Shown piece by piece: positions 1 to 10,599 of a stretch of DNA of 64,000 nt. The DNA is from Mesotaenium endlicherianum. Taxonomy: Eukaryota > Streptophyta > Zygnematophyceae > Zygnematales > Mesotaeniaceae. The stretch covers positions 18,432 through 82,431 of the forward strand of contig WELA01005162.1 of NCBI GenBank assembly GCA_009602735.1, given 5' to 3'. A program made the position numbers and the translations under genes. A model generated the notes under the pieces. That model was not told where the DNA came from. It did no database searches and saw only the letters and a program-made list of their open reading frames with translations. Positions within the stretch are counted from its first letter, which is position 1; each line of letters starts with the position of its first letter.

Positions 1-296
1 GGGGGGGGCACAGAGAGATGCTAGGAGCTGGAGTCATGAGTTTCGTGCTAAGGCCTAGGTTTTGCAAACTCCTGCAACAAACTCCGCCCTCCAAGGGGGT
101 TGGGTTTCCCGTCCAAGGTTTGAGTTTTAGAGGGGCTCCTGTCCATCCATGGTTGGGGCACACGGATACAGCTGGAGGGTTGGGTCAAAGGGCAAGGTTA
201 CGTGCCAGGTATTGAGAATACGATGTGGGGTTTAAGGATTTGGTTTAAGGATCAGGATTAGGGACCCTCGGGGTGCAGGGTTCAGGAGGCACGCAC
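1..296 (-). other. MCM5 intron 3 (partial)
   Basis: Sequence downstream of the exon 3 donor. I looked for the next conserved MCM5 block (AQYISKLV-like) on the minus strand and did not find it, so this reads as intron running off the window. Confidence 0.6.
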
Positions 297-2579
297 GGAG
301 AGGGCGCGGATGGTGATGGGGTCCTCCTTGCTGGTGAGCAACACCTGGCAGTCCTCGGGCGCGGGCTCCTCCAGCTCACCCGTGGGCCCTGCCACCTTCA
401 CCTTCAGGCTAGCCGCCACCTCAGCGGCCGCCGTCTCAAACTGCGCGCCACATCCCCCGCCGTGCATGCACACATGTCTTACTGCCCGTCATGCCACGTG
501 GCGGGCGAGCTTAGGACGGCGGGCTAAGGGAGGTGAGTTGCGGACGGGTCGGAGGGCGCGTCGGCTTGTGGGGGTTGGGTTCAATGGAGGAGGGGAGTGC
601 GGCGGGAGGGGCGGGAGGGGCGGAGTTCAAAAGCGCTTCGGGTTTGATTCTGGCTGCGGTTGGAATCAAAAGGAGCATGCACATCTGCTGTTGCAGCTGC
701 GACTGCGGCTGCTGCTGCTGCAGCTGCAGCTGCAGCCGGTGGTGGTGAGAGGGAGGTCAAGTGATCGCAATGATTGACTCAGAGTGAAGGATCTCCAGGA
801 GTGCGGAGCAAAGTAGATGCCTGGGTAAGCTGCCAGATGGCGAGCAGGCAGGCTGCCTCCCCTTCATCACCACCACCCTCACCCCCACTCGCGGCCCCCA
901 ACTGCAACCCCTAGTGTGTGCCTCCCACTGCCATTGAGCTTCCAGCCCCCACCTTGTCTCCCTCTGATGTGTGACACGAAGAGCTCAGGAGATCTGCGAC
1001 ACCCGCCCTATCAGCTGGAACGCATGTCGTAATTCTGAGAGCTTTGTGAAAGCCCTTGGTCAGAATCTGAAGGTGCGGAGGGGACATGTCAGACGCTCTC
1101 GGACACAACCCCCGCAGTGTGAAAGGGGATGACGAATCTCGACTGAAACCTGTGGTGAATAGAACATGTGCTACTGCCGACACTTGGGACATGCCCCTCC
1201 CCATGCATGTACACGAACGAAAGTTTGGGGGTACGTTCGTCTGTACCTGCACCCGAGTGCATGCATACAGACAGGCCCAGGTCTGCCCCACGTGCCAAAT
1301 GGTGCATTCCCTCTTCACAAGCATATACACACGTCTCTTCACATAGTAATTTGGACATGAACATTTCTCAGTCCCAACCACCCCCGCAACCGCACGCACA
1401 AGAGACAGACACACACACACCCCCCCACACCCACACCCACAGACACACACACACACCCAAATACTCTCCCACAGCCACAAACTCGCACTGACACACGCAC
1501 ACACGAACACACAGGAAGACGAGCGCGCAGGGGGCGTACAAGGGGCAGGATGTCGGCGGGGTTGTCGCGCAGGCTCTGGTTGAGCGCCTCCTCCTTGCTC
1601 TGCAGGTTCTCCAGGTCCACCTCCAGTGCGCTCGGATTCTGCTGCAGCTTGTCCCTGCTCCCCTCCCCTCCCCTCCCCCCCCCACGCCNAAACGTATGTT
1701 CATGTAGTACATGTATGCACGCACTCGTGCATGTATCTACTCGCAAGTGCATGCGTGTTCATGTACGTCCGTGCGTAGGGAGGTCGTGCCTCGCTGCAGC
1801 TTGTCCACCTGTCGCCAGGCGCTTCAATGATATTCAAATCTGCGACCCAGCTGTAGGGAAGCTACGCCCTGGGGTCTAAGTACTGCCGCATGATCTGGCC
1901 CTCGCGCTCTCGCTCTTTCTCCTCAGCCACTCTTCAGCCGCGGCAGTAGTAGGGCTGGGCCTGGGGGGATTACACCCTCCTAGCAAGAGGTTCCTTCCTA
2001 CAAGTCCTCCTATCAAGTGCCTTTGGTTCTCCAAGGCCAATGTAAGTCCGGTATTCCTGCTTTGACCCTCGCGCATTGCGCACATGAGCTGTTGCATGAG
2101 GACAAGGGGGATAGAATTTGGTCTCTCTTCGGTTCAACGCAACGAGAGGCGTCCCACCACCTAGCCCCTGACTGAGTTCTCTCATTCATAGATCGCCACT
2201 CGCCCTAAGCAGCGTTGATGTGGCCAATCGGCGGCCAGGGACCACTTTCAAGTGGTATAATCAGTAAGATTTATGCGCACAAATTGTAGACACGATAAAA
2301 TATTTGTGTATTAGGATTGGCAAAGAAGACTGGGCGTTGACGAGATGCTGCCAGCTGCCAATTCCGCCCTTGCCCCCCCAAGTGTCCGACGCTGACAAAG
2401 CAGGCAGAGCCTCACCTATAGATGAACCCGTCGTTGTATCTCGGGTCGTGGAAGCCCCGAATGAATTCTTTCAGCTTCCGTTGGGCTTGGAAGCGAGAGA
2501 GCTGCTGCTGATCCACATTCTCGTCCTGATCGTATCCTTGTTCCGTATAGTACACGTGTCCCTCATCCCAGCCGGACAT
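297..2579 (-). CDS. MCM5: MCM5, replicative helicase subunit; N-terminal exons only
   Basis: MCM5 is one of six subunits of the MCM2-7 ring that unwinds DNA at replication forks in the nucleus. Three exons are visible. Exon 1 (2579-2416) starts MSGWDEGHVYY, close to the plant MCM5 start, followed by KLKEFIRGF. Exon 2 (1654-1540) encodes DKLQQNPSALEVDLENL and NPADILPL. Exon 3 (440-297) encodes FETAAAEVAASLKV and QVLLTSKEDPITIRALS. All match, in order, the N-terminal domain of land-plant MCM5 as I remember it. Junctions fit GT-AG: donor GTGAGG after exon 1, acceptor CAG before exon 2, donor GTACGC after it, CAG before exon 3, donor GTGCGT at 296. Phases agree; an Arg codon (AG+G) is split between exons 1 and 2. 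About 140 of the usual 720-730 residues are here; the rest, including the AAA+ core, lies beyond the left edge. Family assignment is firm; the exact exon 3 end is less so. Confidence 0.92.
685..736. repeat. CTG/CAG-rich microsatellite
   Basis: Imperfect run of CTG/CAG and CTGCAG units within MCM5 intron 2. It is a simple repeat with no coding role that I can support. Confidence 0.8.
1407..1457. repeat. (CA)n microsatellite
   Basis: Dinucleotide CA tract broken by short C runs, in MCM5 intron 2 about 80 bases downstream of the exon 2 end on the minus strand. Confidence 0.85.
1655..2415 (-). other. MCM5 intron 1
   Basis: Bounded by a GTGAGG donor after exon 1 and a CAG acceptor before exon 2; the polypyrimidine side is very C/T-poor and G-rich on the coding strand. 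It holds a single assembly N at 1689. A short open stretch near 1873-1930 on the minus strand (AEEKEREREGQIMRQYL) has coding-like character but no place in MCM5; I do not call it a gene. Confidence 0.75.
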
Positions 2580-3842
2580 CTCGCCCAAATCCGGCGGCCG
2601 GCTTCAAGGCGCAGCAGCAGTTGCTGGAGCTGTGGGCTGGGATGAAGCAGAGTGAGAGTCGAAGTTAGTGCCAAGCGTTACCACTGTAATGCTTCATGGT
2701 CAGATGTATGATTGCAGAGACAAGCTAGTCTGAAGTGGGATAAGGTACTGCAGCAGATTTGCAAATACAGAGAAGGCGTCTTTCAAACATCAATGCCCAC
2801 CTCCTTTTCTGTCATATCGGTCTTGCAAGAAAATATAAGATCACGAGCCAGCAGATGGTGGGAAAGCCATGCCTGGCCTGCACAAGGAGACCTCAGTCCA
2901 CGAGGAGCTGGCAGATGATTGGAGCAACGCCTCCAAGGGGTTCCCAATCAGCAACGAGCAAGGGGCCAGGCGCAGGACGAGACATGAGAGAAGGTCCTAC
3001 CTTGATCAAATGCGATATGCTCTCAGCAGAATTGTGAGATCGTGTAAAGCTCAAAGCGCAATGTCAAAAAGTCCAAGCAGTCTGAGAGCTCATGTCCAGG
3101 ACCCAGGACCCAGGACGATTTCTTTCTCCCAGAGACTCGCCAAGGAATGCCGTGACGATCAACACATTCCTAAGACTGCCTTGAGCCACAGGACGCTACA
3201 AGTTTTGGTCCGCCGATCGAGGCTAGAATATATTGATGTTCTTATTTGATATATACCTTCCCTGATAAAAAAACTTCGTGGATATGTAACGCTATTGCAT
3301 AGCCCGCTAATCTTTGCTCACAACACCAAAAAATAATCAGTGGTAAGCAGTGGTAAGCATATAGAGGAGCGCTGAAAGCGCGGGAATTCGTTACGCTTGC
3401 CTCTAGAGTCTAACTGATGCCTTCTCCGGAGTCCGGCACCGCACTGCCACTTCAGCAGGCGCACGCAGAAACCCCTATAAAAAGCAATAGAAAGTGATAT
3501 ATCGAATTAAAATTAATGCTCAAATGCACTGCTTGATCGCTCCCGGTTGCTCCCGGTGCTGCCGGGTGCCTGCCTGCTGCCGCGCCCGCCCTGCTCCCGG
3601 CAGCTGAACAGCAATTCGCGCCAAAATAAGTGCCCCTTACAGCACCTTCTCTACCTTTCGTCGCGAGTGTTTGACATTGTGCGACATTGAACACCATGAG
3701 ACCGTCTCGACTCCTCTCTCGTGCTGGCGACGAGCGAATTAGCGACTATCTGAGAATCCCCATCGGACGTTCCGTCGTAATTGACATGAAAAGGTATGAA
3801 GTTCGAGACAAACACTTCCACATCATGTCAATGTCTGTAGAT
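2580..3842. other. Intergenic, MCM5 upstream region
   Basis: Upstream side of MCM5, reaching to the left end of the Harbinger-like element. It should contain the MCM5 promoter, but I cannot point to a clear core element. Short open frames exist (for example 2869-3249, plus) with no recognisable domain. I see no gene that I can support. Confidence 0.5.
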
Positions 3843-3915
3843 CACCCATTAGCCACTGTTCGGGGAATTTCCACGACTTCCCCTTCTCTTCTCAAAATTT
3901 CCTTTCAAAGAGGAT
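3843..3915 (+). repeat. Left terminal inverted repeat of the Harbinger-like element
   Basis: Starts with CACCCATTAGC. Compared with the complement of 53120-53195 it shows the same ordered blocks with substitutions and small length differences. A second, weaker version of the TTCCCC...CTCAAAAT block occurs at about 4237-4300, which would fit a subterminal repeat. Confidence 0.5.
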
Positions 3916-4689
3916 CTCATCGACGGTCGGGATTAGCCGGAGACACACGATGGTGACGTGAGCCCATTAAGCCATAACGAACTTAGAGTGTGTCGTTTAG
4001 TGGCGTATCTTCACCAAATACCACACTCATCCACTTGCATCTGGGCGGAAGGGAATTTTCTTCGCTTGGGAAGAAAGGCATGCCCTACCGCCCCCCATTT
4101 TGGTGTCAGAATGTCAAAATAGTCAGAAGGCAAAGGCGTCCATCAATATAACGACGCTCTTCTTTTGCATGACATGTACGTACCGGATTGGTGTAAATTG
4201 TCGGCTAAGAATCTTGTCATGCACGAGCAAATTCCGTGCGAAATTGCCCTTCCCCACTGTTCGCAGCTCTTCTCAAAATTCCTACCCGTTCCAAACCATT
4301 CGTTTGGATTTTTTACGCAAAATGGGCTCCCTGCTCAAACATGGAAAAAGCCCGTCGCATTGCCGGTGAAGAAAATTTGTGGCAACATTCCAATGTGTTC
4401 CAACAAGTCATGCTTCTCCCACTGCATGCCGGTTTGCTTGAATGCAACGACAAGACAAGTGTTATGCTCTTGTAAACATTGAACTGCTCTGGAACTTCAG
4501 AAGTGCTCGCTAGTGTATCTCCTAGCACTTTCTTTTATCTCTTGTCCACTTGTACCACTCCGCCTTTGTTCACCACGTATCTCCCCATGAGCCCCATGAG
4601 TGGTGGAAGCTAATCTTCCGCTACAATCAATGCTCTCCTCCATTATAGTCACCACAAACTGCGCTTGAAAGCGTACTCAATTTCACACC
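3916..4689. other. 5' non-coding part of the Harbinger-like element
   Basis: Between the left end and the first TATA-like site. Only short frames (for example 4100-4369 and 4165-4482, plus) without recognisable domains. No gene supported. Confidence 0.4.
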
Positions 4690-4695
4690 TATAAA
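4690..4695 (+). promoter_or_regulatory. TATA-like box ahead of the Myb-like gene
   Basis: TATAAA lies about 40 bases upstream of the ATG at 4731 in an otherwise C/T-rich leader. Position and spacing suit a core promoter for the plus-strand gene of the Harbinger-like element; this is inference from sequence only. Confidence 0.35.
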
Positions 4696-4730
4696 TTTTC
4701 TTCACACAAACCTCTCTTCAGACTCTCAAC

Positions 4731-5051
4731 ATGGACCTCTTCGAGCCTCCCCATGGCCAGAGAATGTACTCAGTCATTAAGTCTCCTACTCCTCTAGTTG
4801 TCACTGCCTTTAGGAGCCCCACTTCGCTTGTGACGGATGCCATGTCAGCACCTTCTGTGCTGAGTAATGTTCGTCCTCCAGCTCAAACTGTAACAACTGT
4901 GCTCCCTCAGTCGCGTCCTCGCTCACCTTTGACTACCACCAGAGTAACAACACACCTCAGACACACAACAAGTGCACCTGCCACCTTTGAAGGCTGCTCC
5001 CCCACACCAGTGCCAAATACACATAGTGAAGCTTTCAGACCTCACCTCTGA
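4731..5051 (+). CDS. Short Ser/Thr/Pro-rich frame, possible leader exon of the Myb-like gene
   Basis: A 106-codon frame starting MDLFEPPHGQRMYSVIK, rich in Ser, Thr and Pro, with no known domain. It follows a TATA-like box and precedes a strong splice acceptor at 5365 (a pyrimidine run ending TTTTGCAG). It could be a first exon of the Myb-like gene, but its frame closes before any good donor I can see, so the link is unproven. Chance frame is the alternative. Confidence 0.25.
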   Translation: MDLFEPPHGQRMYSVIKSPTPLVVTAFRSPTSLVTDAMSAPSVLSNVRPPAQTVTTVLPQSRPRSPLTTTRVTTHLRHTTSAPATFEGCSPTPVPNTHSEAFRPHL

Positions 5052-5392
5052 CAAACAATGTCCCTCCGGCACTTACCACTGGCGACGATAACCCAGTTCC
5101 AGGTGGAGACTCCAAAAGGGTAAAGTCACAAAGTTCCCTTGCTTCCGGCTGCTTACAATTGCTTCCTGTTTTGTGTTGTTTGCGCGTGTGGGCTAGCAGG
5201 CTGTTCCTGTATGCGGGCTACCAGGGTGAGCTAGGAGAGTGCCCAATGTGTTGGGGCTGGGCGGGTAGCGGGCATCGTATTCTTGCTCTCGCCTGCACGT
5301 ACCTGCTTTAAAATTTTTGACATGAGGGTTGCCAGCCACTGACACATTATCTTGCTCTTTTGCAGGCTGCCTCCAATGCCGTGCTCCTATTG

Positions 5393-5537
5393 CCAGCCCC
5401 CCCCCCTCCGCGTGCTATGTCAATGGCCATGGAAGAGGCCAATTCTTTAAAAGTGAATTAAACACAGCACAACATGTCAAAAGGCCAGTTCCCCCCCCTC
5501 CGCGTGCTATGTCAATGGCCATGGAAGAGGCCAATTC
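5393..5537 (+). repeat. Short tandem duplication at the start of the Myb-like gene
   Basis: A segment of about 53 bases (CCGCGTGCTATGTCAATGG and onward through GAGGCCAATTC) occurs twice, 92 bases apart (about 5393-5445 and 5485-5537). Each copy offers an ATG (5417 and 5509); only the second is in frame with the Myb-like domain, which is why I start the gene there. Confidence 0.8.
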
Positions 5538-6813
5538 CTTGGACGTTTACAAACCTGATAAACGCGGGAAGGGATTTCAGTGGTCGGTACCAGAGAGAAT
5601 GCATCTCATCGACATCTTCTACGCGTACCAGTTCAGGCACCTCAAGGGCAGCTTGCGCACAAAGTTCATCAACATCGAACAAATGTGGGCGGAGCTAGCG
5701 GTCAGTCTACAAGAACTCACTGGACTTTCTAGAAAAGCAAGTGCTTTGAAGAAGTTCTGGCCAAAGATGCTCAAGGGTCTAAAAGCCATATGTGATTATG
5801 AGAAAAAGCCTCCAAGCGGCTATCCTTCGTTTTGGAAGTTAGAAGACGACGTCAGGAAGGCCAACAATCTGTGGGGGGACTGCAATTGGCCTGACCAAGA
5901 GACCTACGAGCACTGGTATAGTGTAGCGGGCGATCTCATATCTTACACCAACCCAGGAGAGCAGGATCATAATGCCCTCATGGATCAGCAGCGCAGGGAA
6001 AGAGCAAAGGCTCGCAAGCAGGTAGCAAAACCACAGCAATCAGGGATGCACAGTGCCTCCAAGGATACATCTCGAGGTCATCCTGTGGTTCGCTCAGCAC
6101 GGGTTGTTGGTGACGCTCTAGAGTCAACCAGAGAGCTGCAGTCTAGTCCCCCATTGGCATATGAGCATGAAGAGCCCTTTGACATTCCGTCTCCTACTAT
6201 GGAGACGGAGCTGCCTGGTGAACCAGAGGATATCCCTCCAGTGACATCTCCACATGCCCGCCTTCGCGTTCCTGCACCTGCAACGCCGACGCAGTCATCA
6301 CCCTTGTCATCAACGGCAACCGGTGGTACTCCTCCAACAAGGACGCGTGTGTTGGAGCGCCCTGCATATGGTAAGGGCAAGCGTAAGAACAGGTTTATTG
6401 CTGAAATGAATGTGTATTCTGATCTCACTGCAGCAGCAGAAACAAATGCAAAGCGTCAAGATTGCATGCTTCTTGTGCTTCAAGAGCAACTTGCTGCTCA
6501 AAGAGAAGCAAACGCCGATCTTAGGCAAGCTGACCAGGCTAAACTTAAGATGTAACAAGACATGCATGAGGCCAGGATGAGGCAACTCAGTGCTCAACAA
6601 GAGCTCCAAGTGCACATGCTGAACAAGAAGCTCTCTCATTTTGACGCTGCCAGTAGGGGCTTAATAGCAGCTTTCAATAGAATCGCTGGCAATGTAGGCG
6701 GTGTAGGACCTAGCACTCGTTCAGCTGATGTACCTGCAGGTAATGGTGTGCGTAGCTCGCAGCCTACACCTGCAGATTCATCCATGTCAGGGGCTTCACC
6801 TTCAGGGGCATAG
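5509..6813 (+). CDS. Myb/SANT-like DNA-binding protein of a PIF/Harbinger transposon, with one premature stop
   Basis: In PIF/Harbinger elements a Myb-like partner protein binds the element ends and helps bring the transposase to the nucleus and to DNA. Counting from the ATG at 5509, a trihelix-like Trp pattern is visible: W25 (FQWSVPERMHLIDIF), W60 (MWAEL), W84 (KKFWPKMLKGLKA), then W109 and W122. A charged, low-complexity Pro/Ser/Thr-rich middle follows, and a predicted coiled coil (VLQEQLAAQREAN) near the end. An in-frame TAA at 6553-6555, where a CAA codon would keep the coiled coil open, ends the frame at 348 residues; the same frame runs on to 6813 with like composition (HMLNKKL, then a Gly/Ser tail). 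So the gene is probably a recent pseudogene or makes a slightly shortened protein. The transposase partner is far to the right at 51.4-52.8 kb. Confidence 0.75.
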
Positions 6814-7079
6814 ATAGTACCTTAGTCGTACTTGTAGCATATCTCCACGCTTGTATTGTTTTGTGTGTGCTTCTATTTGATCAGCTTTAGCTCCATATGT
6901 GCTACTCGGCTATGTACCCAGTAATATATAAATATAGATTGATCTTTGTACATCCTCCGTGTCCACATCGCACTTTAAATATCTTGTGTGTTATTTCTCC
7001 TTGCAATGCTACGCCATGCTTGCCTGTCTGTGCTTTGGGTCTGGCAGCTGGCCTCCTGCTTTGTTGACTGGTATATGCA
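6814..7079 (+). other. 3' flank of the Myb-like gene
   Basis: AT-richer sequence with ATATATAAATATAG at about 6923-6940, likely the 3' untranslated end of the gene and nearby element DNA. No gene seen. Confidence 0.4.
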
Positions 7080-7573
7080 TGTTGGAGCTGCGTGTCAGCT
7101 GCTCAGCTGCCCCAGGTTTGGATGTGTCGGCTGGCAAGAGGCTAGCAGGCTGGTGCCCGACTAACGTCTGCTGCTTCGTTGCGCAACATGTCCACGCGTC
7201 CGGGGTGGAGGGGTGCTTGCCTGGTCTCTGCACGTGTGCTGCGCGTGTGGGCTAGCAGGCCGGTGCCATCTCCTCCTGACGTGCACAACGTGTGGACATG
7301 TTGAGTCTGGGTTGCTGGGGTTGCTGGCTGGGTTGTTGCTGAGGTGGCTGCTGACTGCTTGCTGACATGTCAATGGACGTCTATTTGGGCTGTGCACTAT
7401 CGTCGTGAGCATTGTTGTCTACGCCCTGAGTCTATTGCACTAGGGCTGCAAGCGCGGTGCTGCAAGCGCAAGTTTTGCGACTTCTGCTGAGCTTAACAGC
7501 TCCGCTTCTTACCAGGTGCCCGCTCGCCTTACCTAAACCCGAGAGCATACATCCCCAAACCCTGCTGCCCATT

Positions 7574-7720
7574 GACCAGGTTATTGTTGCTGCCGATATT
7601 TTGGTGCTCGCCACTTGGCAGCTCACCAGCTATTAGGGCGGGATTGCGGATGACAAGGCCAATATCCGGCGGCCCAACCTGCTGGAGCACCTGCTGGCGC
7701 TGCACGTCGCCATCAAGCAG
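7574..7720 (+). pseudogene. Possible relic exon of an unidentified gene
   Basis: Within the repeat array a stretch looks coding: QVIVAADILVLATWQL, an in-frame stop, then IADDKANIRRPNLLEHLL and ALHVAIKQ, ending at a GTGTGT donor (7721). I do not recognise the protein. It may be a fragment of a host gene carried by the repeat or the Harbinger element, or a chance frame. Confidence 0.2.
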
Positions 7721-7777
7721 GTGTGTGCGCACGCAAGGGGAGCTGTGGTGGGGGGCACTGGTGCCCGACTGGCGTCT

Positions 7778-7782
7778 GCTTC
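7778..7782. repeat. Target site duplication of element A, left
   Basis: GCTTC directly before the LTR; the same five bases follow the other LTR at 16664-16668. The neighbouring R1 repeat reads on smoothly across the two copies, confirming the insertion point. Confidence 0.9.
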
Positions 7783-8518
7783 TGAAATGAATCGACTCAC
7801 CAAATAGGCGATTAACAATTAATAAAGATCTTTATATCAGCAAGTAATCTTTATGGTACTTTCGTTAACCGATTAAACGGCAAAAGTACAACACACTAGC
7901 AGTGAACAACACTCGTAAATCAAATGCGAGTAAACTAGCATCAATAATGCACTCAGTAAACTCATACATAAGCAAGGTTAGAAGACAGTGCGTATCAATG
8001 GCTTCTCGCCCTGGATTTAGATCTCTCTCAGTAAGCTGTACAAGAGAGTTAGCCTCGTTTCCGAATGCCGAACTCGAGAGCAATGCCTAGCATATGTACA
8101 TGGAATGAGTTTACTGTTCAACGGCCAGTGCGATGGCACCGCCTACCCGGGAGTTAACCACGTTGGTAGGACCTCGGTTAACCAAATCCACCGCCATCTT
8201 CCATCAGCCCGAATCGCCATCCATCATAGGGATGTCATCTAGCCATTCATCTAGCATACCACACTTAGATGCATATCGAGGCAGTTTGCTGCTACCGAGT
8301 ACGGAAGTCAGCTGGTTGTCAAAGAATGTGTCAGCAAGCTGGCTTAAGCTGACTTCAGCCTGCTGCTTTCGGCTGAGTCATTAAACTGATATTAAATATA
8401 AAGTCCAGCAGATTGATTATTAACTAGAGTTCAGCAGGCTGAANGTTCAGCAGGTTGAACTTATTTAACTGTAATATTTAAATGAATATTATATCAACTA
8501 ATATAATGATTCATTACA
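7783..8518 (-). repeat. Element A LTR (3' LTR in element orientation)
   Basis: 736 bases, ending TACA at the inner side on the plus strand; near-identical to 15914-16663 and clearly related to the LTRs of element B (22517-23237, 31921-32640). A single assembly N at 8444 is flanked by a short repeat of the same bases, typical of an unmerged contig join. Confidence 0.92.
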
Positions 8519-8637
8519 ATCCCTCCAACTTAATATGATGTTGCCTCGACAACACTGACACAGGGTACATAGGTTTCCCCAACTGAAATTACTGCTTCCT
8601 CTCCCATCCAGCATGCTGTGCCCTTGGCCCTCCGCCC

Positions 8638-10310
8638 TTAGGAGGGAGATGCCCCTGGGGCCCTATGGTCAGGGGAGTCAGTCCTCCTCCTGTCTTGGGG
8701 TCTTCTGAAGCCTGTCAGAGAGGGAGGTTCAGTGTAGGGACCCGGCGGAGAACGCAGTAACTGTGCTGTTTCCTCCTGCACGGTCTGAAACTGAATGGAG
8801 GCAGCCTTCTCCTGGGCATCCCTCAAACTGACTGGTACATATACCGGCATTCTAGAAGGGTGTTGCATGACATGAGCTAAGGGTACATGCCCTCTCTGCG
8901 AGGGAGATGCCGGCAAGCCTCTGGCTATTTCTCTAGCAGCCCTCCTGTCTGCCCTGTATGACTGGGTCTCCGTGCCTGGAGATGGGCTCTGTCCTCTAGC
9001 AGTTCCCAGCCAAGTGATATCCTCCTCTTCAACGAGTTGCTGCAGGGCCAACCCCGTCTTCTCCCTTACAGGGGATGTGGCAGGTGTCAGGATCACGGCG
9101 GGGCTAGTGTCCTCCCCCTCGCCTTCCTCCTCGTCTTCCTCTTACTCCTCCTCCTCTCCGTCCCCGGGTTCCTCTGAGACTTCTGGGGTCTCTTCTGTCA
9201 GCTGCTCCAGTTCTTCCCGAGAAAAAGAATATTCCACTGACCTTCCCATTTTAAGTGCTGGTGGGGGCTGCTGAGTCCGGACCGCATACAGGTCCTTTTC
9301 CCCCTACTTGCTTGCCCATTTGGCATAAGCGTGCTTCCCTTTTGAGAATGACTCTCGGGCCTTGATCTGTCCCCCTGCATTTCTTGGCTCATGCAGTCTC
9401 TGACTCCATCCAATCTTGGGTCCCAAGCCGCAATGTGAGGGGGCAATACTATGTTCCCCTTTAGGTTTGTCAGGAATTCCTCATCCGTCACCTTGTCATT
9501 CTGCTGGTCCCTCATGTTGATGGTCATCCACCGCCAATTGGTGGGCTTTTGGAAGAAGGCAGGGTCTGTCCTTTTAAGAGTACAAGGGTACCAGTGCCCT
9601 GCAAAGTCTAGCTGACTGGTTTCCCTGGCCAAGAATTCCCAGCTCCTTCTCTCCACCTCATTAAATATAGCCTTGAACCTGTTATGGGATGTAGAGTCCT
9701 TAAAGCTGTCCGCGTCCATGGAAATCATCCTGATGACCCTATCTTCCCCCCAGATACCAAGAATCAATACAGCCCCTGCTTCGTTCACGTGGGCCATTGC
9801 CTTGGCCTCTCTGACCGTATATCCTACCATCCTGGCGTAATCGTGGTAGAGGAGGAGCCCCGTGCTGACCTCTATACACTTGTCAAAGTTTTTAGATGTC
9901 TCGCCTTCCTTCTGGAGGATGTCCTTCTGTGACTCACTGCGACTTCTCTGAGCATACTTGAAGGCCTCCTCCAGTAGATTGAAGCCCTTGCCCTGTACGT
10001 TGTAGCGGTAGCAACTGATTCTCCTCTGCTCTTCTTCAGCCTGCTGCTTCCGCGTCTCCTCAACTTGCCTCTCCTCCTCTGCTTTCTTGGCCTCCTCTGC
10101 AACTTTTCTGTCCAGTTCTTCCTGCCTCAGTCTGGCCTGTTCCTCCTCCTCCTTCTTCTCATGTGCCTCCCGTTGTTGTTGGAGTTGTTGTGATTCCCGA
10201 GCAGAGATGGAGGATGATTCGATGTCTCCACAAAATTGCAAGTATTCTGCATGTGCCTCTTCCGCCCTTCTCTTCCTCTTGAGTTCCGACTTTTGAGTCA
10301 TCCTGCTCAA
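8638..10310 (-). mobile_element. Element A: extra gene of unknown function between integrase and 3' LTR
   Basis: Located after pol and before the 3' LTR, on the element's strand. The main frame is 9198-10310, with a related frame at 8638-9096. The N-terminal part is highly charged and Glu/Lys/Gln-rich, likely coiled coil. A globular middle holds ARMVGYT, DSFKDS, NEVERRSWE and KPTNWRWM; the tail has GHVPLAHVMQHP and MPVYV. The same motifs in the same order occur in element B (28966-31808), so the gene belongs to this retrotransposon lineage. No signal peptide or membrane span is seen, so an envelope role is not supported. I do not recognise the family. Confidence 0.7.
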
Positions 10311-10599
10311 TCATAAACGCAATGCAGTTAGTGAAGTCATGATATTTTACCGATCCTGAGTGCCCTTGATGAAGAGGAACGCGATCGGGAGAGTTCCTAG
10401 TGTGAAATACCTGGTGTGAGTGAATAAAAGGGAAAATTGAGTTAGAGAGAAAGTGAGTGTGAGCGCAGGTTGAGTGTGTAATATGGTTATCAGAGATTTT
10501 CCAATATTAAAGGTGGGCTGCCTGTCACAACTGCCACTAACTGGCACATCCCCCTCCAACTTATATGGAGACAAGACCTCCTGTCACCTTCCCACGTCT

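Larger units (their letters stand above)
441..1539 (-). other. MCM5 intron 2, with microsatellites
   Basis: Lies between two well-placed MCM5 exons. It contains a CTG/CAG-rich run at about 685-736 and a CA-rich run at about 1407-1457. I see no other gene inside it. Confidence 0.75.
7080..7782. repeat. Degenerate repeat array R1, left part
   Basis: Diverged copies of a unit built on GGGCTAGCAGGCTGGTGCC, then a GACTGGCATCTGCTGCTTC-like block and a TTGCGCCACGTG-like block. Copies lie near 7120-7200, 7238-7270 and 7745-7782, the last cut by element A. A fragment of the same unit is at about 5180-5225. The array resumes right of element A at 16664, so both parts were one array before A inserted. 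Confidence 0.7.

Noticed and set aside
9198-10310. Envelope gene in elements A and B
   Set aside because: The position fits, but there is no signal peptide, membrane segment or cysteine pattern; charged coiled coil and a soluble-looking core instead.
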